Source: Bacteroidota bacterium (lineage in GTDB: Bacteria > Bacteroidota > Bacteroidia > Bacteroidales > VadinHA17). Taken from it: a stretch of DNA of 7,187 nucleotides. Below, one piece after another: positions 1 to 5,232 of this stretch (position 1 is the stretch's first letter; each line of letters opens with the position of its first letter). The notes under the pieces are model-generated. The model worked only from the letters and a program-made list of their open reading frames with translations. It had not been told where the DNA came from and searched no databases. Made by a program: the position numbers and the translations under genes. The stretch covers positions 1 to 7,187 of the forward strand of contig DAOWNN010000115.1 in the NCBI GenBank assembly GCA_030642585.1. Reading direction: 5' to 3'.

Positions 1-1
1 G

Positions 2-157
2 AAAAAACATCTGGATAGTTTCATGTCCCTGGTAAAAGTAGTAGTGGATCATTCAAATACTGCAAATTTAAAAGATCTTGCAAGGAAATACCATCTACAT
101 GTGAAAGCAGTAGAGAATGAAGATGGGAAAATTGCTTCTGAACTTTTGAGGGAATAG
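2..157 (+). CDS. C-terminal fragment of an unidentified protein (5' end outside window)
   Basis: An open frame runs from the left edge for 51 codons and ends at a TAG stop (155-157). The other two frames offer nothing comparable; the frame starting at base 1 stops at 16-18. The visible residues begin KKHLDSFMSLVKVVVDHSNT and end in SELLRE. They are rich in Lys, Leu, Val and Glu and look like an alternating helix/strand soluble domain end with no membrane segment. No family motif is recognisable and no function is assigned. The gene converges on the minus-strand gene ending at 227. The stop codons are 69 nt apart. The frame is probably real because its composition is protein-like and it ends cleanly before a palindrome, but with only 51 codons visible this is moderate evidence. 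Confidence 0.6.
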   Translation, partial: KKHLDSFMSLVKVVVDHSNTANLKDLARKYHLHVKAVENEDGKIASELLRE

Positions 158-181
158 GATAAGTGTCAAGTCAGCAAAGGA

Positions 182-200
182 CTTCCTGCCGGCAGGCAAG
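182..200. repeat. GC-rich palindrome between convergent genes
   Basis: CCTGCCGGCAGG (185-196) is a perfect 12-nt palindrome in an otherwise AT-rich spacer. With one bulged C at 197, the arms extend to CTT/AAG at 182-184 and 198-200. It lies between the stop of the plus-strand gene (157) and the stop of the minus-strand gene (227), where a bidirectional terminator could sit. It could form only a short stem, because about four central bases must loop out, and there is no strong T tract directly after it on either strand. It could instead be a dispersed palindromic repeat. The palindrome itself is certain; the role is inference. Confidence 0.5.
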
Positions 201-226
201 GTAGCCCCAAACAATTTAATTTTAAG

Positions 227-1663
227 CTACTCAATAATCAATTTTGAACTATAATGAATATTTTCAGAATCAATTAAAAGTAAATACATTCCATTAGGCA
301 AATCCAATTCAATGCTGTGCTGACCAGATTTAAGCATTTTACTAAACAACTTTTTTCCTGTAACAGAGAGGATAGTCAGTTGTGAAATTTGCTCATCTTT
401 GTTAATAGAAATATTTAGAAGTCCGTTTTTTAAGGGATTAGGATATATCTGAATATTTTGCTTACTCATGTCAGAACCTACTGAAGAAGCACTTGAGACA
501 GTGAACCCTTTTACTACCGGTTCGGCCGCCTGAATTGAATCATTTCCGGGTTGAGATGCTGTAATATTGGCTGTTCCTGCTCCTGTAATATGTATCATCC
601 CGCTTACAATGGTAGCCACAGATTCATTATCGCTGGAATAAGTTATAGTCAAATCCCGATTGGAAACGGCACCCGGATCAAAATCCGAATCTCCGACATT
701 CTTTTCAGGCAAGTTATTAAAGCTGATTACCTGACTGTATTTCACATAAAAGCTCAATGAATTTTCTGAAGAAGTATCTGGCACATAAGCTTGCCCGTCA
801 TTTTTGCTGTAGTATTCAAAAACCCGTGCTGTATACTTTTCTCCTAACTGTAAGTTTGAGATATTTACACATGTATCTGTATCGCTATATACACAAAACC
901 AATCTGATGTATTAATTTGGTCTCCACTACCAAAAACTGTGTCAGCAATGTAGTAGGAATCATTTTCCGGGAGGTCTTCTGTAACATCATCAAGCTTCAG
1001 GAAAACACTTCTTTTATCTCCACTTCCTTTATTCCAGCTTATTATTACAGATGTATCGCTATTGGAGTACATAGATAGATCCTTTGCCTGGGATGCCGAA
1101 AATAAAGTGTAAAGACGAGGCAGAGGTAATAGATAATATTCTAAACCGTAGTCAAAGTTTTTACGGATTTGAAATTTATATGTTTGAAAATCGCTAATAC
1201 TACTTGTAGGACTAAAACAATATTCGGTTTCAACAAAAGATTCAGCATTGATGGTTTCTGTAATTTGCTCACTGCTATCAATAAGAAATCCCCCTTGAAA
1301 AGTTCCATTGCTTCCCACATAATTATAATATACGGGAGTGCTGTCATTAATAAAACTTGAGTTAAAAAGTTGAAAATCGTTAGTGTCAGACCGGTTTATA
1401 GGTTCCCAGGTAATTTCATCTTTTGAATAATAAAACCGTACTACTTGTGTATTACTCATTGGACCGCCTTGATTAAATTTTTCAACACGAAGCCGTAAGA
1501 TGGAATCACCCCTAAGGCTTAAGGATTTATCCAGGCCAGCAATAAAAGTTGCAGTTGTGTCAGTCCCATTATCTGCCCGCCATCTCCAGTGTCCCTGTTT
1601 TGTATTAGACCAGGCTTGTATTGAAATTGTTACAACAAGAATAATTAGAACTATTTTTTTCAT
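227..1663 (-). CDS. Secreted protein with type IX secretion C-terminal sorting domain
   Basis: This 478-residue protein is probably exported by the type IX secretion system and anchored on or released from the cell surface. Residues 1-19 are a signal peptide (MKK, hydrophobic core, possible cleavage after AWS). Residues 24-190 begin with an H-W-R-W-R-x-D-N-G segment, a motif I associate with Bacteroidota surface proteins; this part may be a beta-sandwich. Residues 195-305 resemble a fibronectin type III-like domain. Residues 311-388 are a bacterial Ig-like/MBG-type repeat (V-G-D-S-D-F-D-P-G-A, then ITYSSDNESVATI, then G-A-G-T-A-N-I-T-A-S-Q-P-G-N). Residues 402-478 are the type A sorting domain, with IYPNP at 406-410 and NGMYLLLI at 457-464. 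No catalytic motif was seen, so it is more likely an adhesin or structural surface protein than an enzyme. The start is the first ATG before the signal peptide. No Shine-Dalgarno is visible. It lies 103 nt downstream of the lnt-like gene on the same strand. Confidence 0.9.
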   Translation of the reverse strand: MKKIVLIILVVTISIQAWSNTKQGHWRWRADNGTDTTATFIAGLDKSLSLRGDSILRLRVEKFNQGGPMSNTQVVRFYYSKDEITWEPINRSDTNDFQLFNSSFINDSTPVYYNYVGSNGTFQGGFLIDSSEQITETINAESFVETEYCFSPTSSISDFQTYKFQIRKNFDYGLEYYLLPLPRLYTLFSASQAKDLSMYSNSDTSVIISWNKGSGDKRSVFLKLDDVTEDLPENDSYYIADTVFGSGDQINTSDWFCVYSDTDTCVNISNLQLGEKYTARVFEYYSKNDGQAYVPDTSSENSLSFYVKYSQVISFNNLPEKNVGDSDFDPGAVSNRDLTITYSSDNESVATIVSGMIHITGAGTANITASQPGNDSIQAAEPVVKGFTVSSASSVGSDMSKQNIQIYPNPLKNGLLNISINKDEQISQLTILSVTGKKLFSKMLKSGQHSIELDLPNGMYLLLIDSENIHYSSKLIIE

Positions 1664-1708
1664 TTTATGTTTAATTTTAAGTTAGGGTATGGCTTTTCAG
1701 TGCGAAAA

Positions 1709-1716
1709 CAAAGCTA
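1709..1716 (-). promoter_or_regulatory. Possible Bacteroidota -7 promoter element (TAGCTTTG)
   Basis: Read on the minus strand, the 103-nt gap upstream of the secreted-protein gene contains TAGCTTTG. This matches the Bacteroidota housekeeping -7 consensus TAnnTTTG. It lies about 45 nt before the ATG, which would give a 5' leader of roughly 40 nt. No convincing -33 TTTG box is seen about 19-21 nt further upstream, so this is a weak candidate. It would allow the secreted-protein gene to be transcribed separately from the lnt-like gene before it. Confidence 0.3.
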
Positions 1717-1766
1717 ATTGAAACCTGCAACAGAAAAAATGATTATTAGCATACTTATCTGTTATT

Positions 1767-3209
1767 TTATTTTGTACCAGGATTAAAATGAAGTTTGGTA
1801 TTCAGGATAAAACTTAAATCTGATTTTTTTTGTGCAATAATCTTACCATTGGCATCAATAAACCCCGAAATTCCCATATTACTATTTACGATTACCGGAA
1901 TATGATTTTCCATTGCACGGAAACGGTTAAAATAAAAATGATGCTGAACTACTTGAGTGCCTGCAAACCAGCCGTCATTGCTCATTACAACAAGCAGGTT
2001 AATACCTTTTCTTTTTAATTCCCGTGTAGCCCCTGGAAGTAGTGACTCATTACAGATCATAACTCCAAATTTCCCTAAAGGTGTTTGTAAAATATTCCTC
2101 TGGCTACCAGGCAATATATTATCCATCAATCCCTCTGCCAAAAAAGAAAGTTTTGCTTTGCTTAAGCCAGGAAACAATGGTTTTTCTAAAGCACTTAACA
2201 GATCAATTTTATCATATTGTCCTGTTAGAATACCATCCCCGTCAAATAGTAAAGCTGAATTATAAACTTCCTCTTCACTGTGACCTTTCTGTAACATTCC
2301 GATGAGTTGATAAGAATTGGTCCGAACAGAAAAAATATTTTCAAGAAAAGGATCATTTTCACTATATGTCCAGGGAACAGCCGTTTCAGACCAGACAATC
2401 AGATCAGGGTTGAGCTTTGCCGCTTCTTTGTTGAGAGCAAAAAAAATGTTTACCAGGGAGTCACCTGTTTGATCATTCCAACGCATATCAGCGGCAATGT
2501 TTTCTGAAAGTAAAGCTACTTTTATAGTCTCATCTCCAGGAAGTGCCTGTTTACTCCTGGATAACAAAGTCCCAATAGAAATATTAAGCAGGAATAAACC
2601 AATAGCCACAAATAAAAAAAACCTTTTTCTCCTGATAAGATAATACACCAGGAAAAAATTCACTAAAACCAATATTGCTGAAAGGATATAAACACTGCCC
2701 AGGGAAACTATCCCAATTAAGGGAAGCACTTTTGCCTGACTGATAGCAATAGGGTAGCTGAACCAGGGAAAAGAATTCCCAAATATCTTGTCTTTAAATA
2801 ATTCCAAACCAACCCAGACAATTGTTCCAGTAAGAATATGTATCAAGGAATATTTTGGAATAGAACGGGATATGAAAGAAACAAGCCAGGAGAATAGGGT
2901 GGGATATAATGCTGCATAGAAAATTGATATTGAAAAAAGAAAAAACACACCCAATGGATGTACTTCTCCCATGTAGGAAGAAATGACCTTTGCCATCCAA
3001 AAATACATCACTACTGCCTGGATCAATCCGGCAAGAAAACCATATTTAAGAGCCCTGGAAGGAGGTTCTGAAAGAATCACAAAAAGAAGTGGAACAAGGG
3101 CAAACCATGCAAGGGGGAAAAGCATATAGTAATAAGATAATCCCAATAGCAGGCCGGATATTAAACTATAAAGAATTTTCCATTGGTTTAAATTCCTTTC
3201 GTATAGCAT
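1767..3209 (-). CDS. lnt: Apolipoprotein N-acyltransferase (Lnt), divergent
   Basis: Lnt transfers an acyl chain from phospholipid to the N-terminal cysteine of diacylated lipoproteins at the periplasmic face of the inner membrane. The 480-residue protein has the family layout: a hydrophobic N-terminal half (residues about 10-216, roughly seven or eight membrane spans), then a nitrilase-type domain (about 228-465). The catalytic triad is present as Glu275 (in VWSETAVPW), Lys334 (in GQYDKIDL) and Cys386 (in FGVMICNES). The Lys-Cys distance of 52 residues equals that in E. coli Lnt (K335-C387), and Glu342 sits 8 after the Lys, like E343 of E. coli. The S-N-D-G-W-F motif (410-415) is also kept. 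Two points are unusual: Asn387 follows the nucleophile where Tyr is usual, and SALE replaces the common PFGE/PGVE. It could therefore be a divergent paralogue. The ATG at 3209 is the first plausible start; the next Met is residue 29. It starts 81 nt after the efflux channel gene stop and probably shares its transcript. Confidence 0.9.
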   Translation of the reverse strand: MLYERNLNQWKILYSLISGLLLGLSYYYMLFPLAWFALVPLLFVILSEPPSRALKYGFLAGLIQAVVMYFWMAKVISSYMGEVHPLGVFFLFSISIFYAALYPTLFSWLVSFISRSIPKYSLIHILTGTIVWVGLELFKDKIFGNSFPWFSYPIAISQAKVLPLIGIVSLGSVYILSAILVLVNFFLVYYLIRRKRFFLFVAIGLFLLNISIGTLLSRSKQALPGDETIKVALLSENIAADMRWNDQTGDSLVNIFFALNKEAAKLNPDLIVWSETAVPWTYSENDPFLENIFSVRTNSYQLIGMLQKGHSEEEVYNSALLFDGDGILTGQYDKIDLLSALEKPLFPGLSKAKLSFLAEGLMDNILPGSQRNILQTPLGKFGVMICNESLLPGATRELKRKGINLLVVMSNDGWFAGTQVVQHHFYFNRFRAMENHIPVIVNSNMGISGFIDANGKIIAQKKSDLSFILNTKLHFNPGTK

Positions 3210-3290
3210 CTCTCTGGTGGTTACAGTGATTTCTGTTTGAATTTTCCGGCTCTAGAGTTATACTACGTATTTTGATTGTGCTGTAAAGCT

Positions 3291-4688
3291 TTATTTATCT
3301 TCTGCATCCTTTTCTTCTTCCGGAGAGATCCAGCCTCCACCAAGGGCTTTATAAAGTTTTACATGAGCATTCAGGTATCTTTGATAAGTGTCTGCAGCAG
3401 CCAGGTCGGCATTAAATTGAGATCTGTCTGAATCCAATACTTCAAGATAAGATGTAACTCCTTCATGGTAGCGCTCATGTGATAGCATCACTGCATTTTC
3501 AGCTGCTTCTTTCTGTCTTAACACAGCTTGCAACTCTTGTTCTATGGTTTGAATTTCTACCAATGCATCTTCAACTTCCCTGAAGGATTGTAATACTGCA
3601 TATTCGTAGTTTAATAAAGCCTGTTCAGTTCTTTGTTTTTCAATTTCTACCCTCCTTTTATTTTTCCCGAAATTTAAAATCGGTCCGGTAATTCCACCGG
3701 CAATGCTCCAGGCAGGGGAAGATAAAAATGTGGAAAGGTCACCACTGGCCATCCCCAGGGAGCCAGTCAGGCTAATAGACGGGAATCTCATTGCCTGTGC
3801 TATCCCGATCCTGGCATTCTGAGCTGCTAATGAATATTCAGCTTGCATCACATCCGGGCGTCTTTCTAATAATTCGGAAGGAATTCCTGCAGGGATCTCC
3901 GGGGCTTGTTCATCTCTCAATTTAGCCTTAGAGCTTAAAGGACCGGGATTTTGTCCTAACAATATACTCAAGGCATGTTCGGTTTGAGCAACAGCCCTTA
4001 TGAATGTTGGAACTGCTGCCGCAGCAATGGCCTCCTGGATCTCTGCCTGGTTAAGGTCAATTTGGGGGATTGTACCATGTTCGAATTTTGAGTTCATGAT
4101 CCTTAATCCCTCCTGCCTGGTGTTAAGTGTTTGCTTCGAAATTTCCAGTTTAGCATTATAATTGAGCAACAAAAAGTAAGTATTTGCTATTTCTGAAATC
4201 AGGCTTACCTGAACTACCCTTTGTGCAAATCCTGTTGCAAGCAAATCAGCTCTTGCCGATTCTGTAGCCCTCCGGTATTTTCCCCAGAAGTCAATTTCCC
4301 AATTGAGATTTCCAAGAGCAGAAAAATTATTGAAAGCATTTTCATTTCCCATGATGTTAAGATCTCTTCGACTGGCATCACCGGTATAGCCAATAGCAGG
4401 CCACTGATCGGCTTTGGTATAACCAACTACCAGCCTGGCTTCTTCTACACGAGAGGCTGCAATAAGCACATCTTTATTGTTTTTCAGGCCTGTGTCAATA
4501 AGAGAAACAAGATGCGGGTCCTGGAATAATTCCCACCAGCGCAGATTTAAAACGGTATCTGTTTTTACCATTTCATAATTGAACTCTGTGGGTGAATTTA
4601 CCACAGGCTTTTGAAAATCCGGACCCATCATGCAACCACCGACGCCAATTAGAAGGAGTATCGTTAAATATATTATTGACCTTTTCAT
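3291..4688 (-). CDS. TolC/OprM-type outer-membrane efflux lipoprotein (NodT family)
   Basis: This 465-residue protein forms the outer-membrane exit duct of a tripartite RND efflux system, as a trimeric beta-barrel with a periplasmic alpha-helical tunnel. Residues 1-18 are a lipoprotein signal peptide ending in the lipobox VGGC with the acylated cysteine at 19. Residue 20 is Met, so there is no Asp inner-membrane retention signal. Family hallmarks are WWELFQDPHL (51-60), WEIDFWGKYRR (130-140), IPSELLERRPDV (269-280), GPILNFGKNKRR (335-346), a Y-x-x-G-V-T-S-Y-L-E-V-L-D segment (407-419) and a terminal LYKALGGGW (445-453). Two outer-membrane efflux repeats cover about 55-245 and 270-450. Length is normal for the family. 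The start is the ATG just before the signal peptide, without a visible Shine-Dalgarno. The matching pump gene lies upstream on the same strand, separated by the small inserted gene. Substrates cannot be told from the sequence. Confidence 0.95.
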   Translation of the reverse strand: MKRSIIYLTILLLIGVGGCMMGPDFQKPVVNSPTEFNYEMVKTDTVLNLRWWELFQDPHLVSLIDTGLKNNKDVLIAASRVEEARLVVGYTKADQWPAIGYTGDASRRDLNIMGNENAFNNFSALGNLNWEIDFWGKYRRATESARADLLATGFAQRVVQVSLISEIANTYFLLLNYNAKLEISKQTLNTRQEGLRIMNSKFEHGTIPQIDLNQAEIQEAIAAAAVPTFIRAVAQTEHALSILLGQNPGPLSSKAKLRDEQAPEIPAGIPSELLERRPDVMQAEYSLAAQNARIGIAQAMRFPSISLTGSLGMASGDLSTFLSSPAWSIAGGITGPILNFGKNKRRVEIEKQRTEQALLNYEYAVLQSFREVEDALVEIQTIEQELQAVLRQKEAAENAVMLSHERYHEGVTSYLEVLDSDRSQFNADLAAADTYQRYLNAHVKLYKALGGGWISPEEEKDAEDK

Positions 4689-4743
4689 TATTGTATATGA
4701 ATTACGAGTTTTCTAAAATACCAAATCACAAATGACAAAAGAC

Positions 4744-4767
4744 AAACAAAAATCAAATTCCAAATAT
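4744..4767. repeat. Inner inverted repeat, left arm
   Basis: This arm, beginning AAACAAAAATCAA, is the inverted partner of 5157-5180. Identity is 21 of 24 positions, including 13 consecutive bases at the outer end. It lies just downstream of the stop codon of the four-helix-bundle gene. In the minus-strand transcript one of the three differences would be a G-U pair, so 22 of 24 positions could pair. Confidence 0.65.
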
Positions 4768-4782
4768 CAAGGGTTTAAAAAT

Positions 4783-5151
4783 CTATTTGGTTTTTTCGAT
4801 TATTGAAGACAATATTTTTTTTAATTCGATTGATTCATTTATTAACCTAAAAGCCTCATTATCATTTTTAAGGCTGTTAGTTTCTCTAATCAATCTTAAC
4901 CAAAAGCCACTCTCTTTTGCCTCTTTTCGGGAAATCTTTATTCGCATTAAGAAATCTTTCTTACTCAAAGATTCATTGGCTTCACGATAATTGGCTCCCA
5001 CAGATCCTGAAGCTTTAATTAGTTGTTTTCCATCTTCTTCATTGGCTATTGAATAGGGTAATGTTTTAACAAAAAGCCTAACATCTTTAGCAAAAATAAA
5101 TGTGCGTTCCTCAAGATCGTAAATGGGTTTAGATTTTTGCTTTTCTGTCAT
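4783..5151 (-). CDS. Four helix bundle protein (23S rRNA intervening-sequence / S23 family)
   Basis: This 122-residue soluble, helical protein belongs to the family first found encoded inside intervening sequences of bacterial 23S rRNA; many copies also occur outside rRNA. The family core is clear: QLIKASGSVGANYREANESL (43-62), then SKKDFLMRIKISRKEAKESGFWLRLI (63-88), matching the usual pattern of L-I-R-S-A-x-S-I-G-A-N followed by K-D-F and A-R-K-E-A-x-E-x-x-x-W-L. The length is typical. There is no signal peptide or membrane segment. The molecular function of the family is not established; the fold is shared with the Avd accessory protein of diversity-generating retroelements, which binds nucleic acid. 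It sits on the same strand as the efflux genes, 81 nt after the pump stop and 94 nt before the channel start, and is flanked by inverted repeats. The ATG at 5151 is the first Met; no Shine-Dalgarno is visible. It probably has no direct role in efflux. Confidence 0.92.
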   Translation of the reverse strand: MTEKQKSKPIYDLEERTFIFAKDVRLFVKTLPYSIANEEDGKQLIKASGSVGANYREANESLSKKDFLMRIKISRKEAKESGFWLRLIRETNSLKNDNEAFRLINESIELKKILSSIIEKTK

Positions 5152-5156
5152 AAGAA

Positions 5157-5180
5157 CTATTTGGGACTTGATTTTTGTTT
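5157..5180. repeat. Inner inverted repeat, right arm
   Basis: Read on the minus strand, this arm begins AAACAAAAATCAAG and pairs with 4744-4767. It ends six bases before the ATG of the four-helix-bundle gene. In mRNA a stem between the two arms would enclose the whole coding region and sit right at the translation start, so it could limit ribosome access. That effect is inferred, not seen. Confidence 0.65.
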
Positions 5181-5232
5181 ATTGAGATTTGTTTGTTATT
5201 TATTATTTGATTTTTGGGATTTGAATAACTGC

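Larger units (their letters stand above)
4722..5223. mobile_element. Putative compact inserted element carrying a four-helix-bundle gene
   Basis: A roughly 500-nt segment separates the pump stop (5233) from the channel start (4688). Its tips are an 11-nt inverted repeat, CAAATCACAAA at 4722-4732 and, on the opposite strand, CAAATCCCAAA at 5213-5223 (10 of 11 match). A longer inner inverted repeat (4744-4767 with 5157-5180) matches at 21 of 24 positions. Between the arms is only the small gene at 4783-5151. Removing the segment would leave about 41 nt between pump and channel genes. It encodes no transposase, so any mobility would need outside help or an unknown mechanism. The inverted repeats are seen directly; calling it an inserted element is inference. 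The AT-rich composition means some of the match could be chance. Confidence 0.45.

Noticed and set aside
1720..1766. Possible terminator after the lnt-like gene (T run preceded by a weak GATAA...TAATC pairing)
   Set aside because: Only three or so base pairs can form and there is no GC-rich stem, so it does not meet the usual pattern of an intrinsic terminator.
3210..3290. Promoter or terminator between the channel gene and the lnt-like gene
   Set aside because: No TAnnTTTG element is seen on the minus strand. The only palindromes are short ones (CTCTAGAG, TACGTA), so read-through from the channel gene is the simpler reading.
4721..5223. Diversity-generating retroelement, because the small protein has an Avd-like fold
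   Set aside because: There is no reverse transcriptase, template repeat or variable repeat in the window, and the sequence motifs fit the S23 intervening-sequence family.
4717..5227. AATA on both sides of the inserted segment as a target-site duplication
   Set aside because: AATA occurs at 4717-4720 and 5224-5227, but the left copy is one base away from the repeat tip. Four AT-only bases are too common in this region to mean anything without comparison to an empty site.
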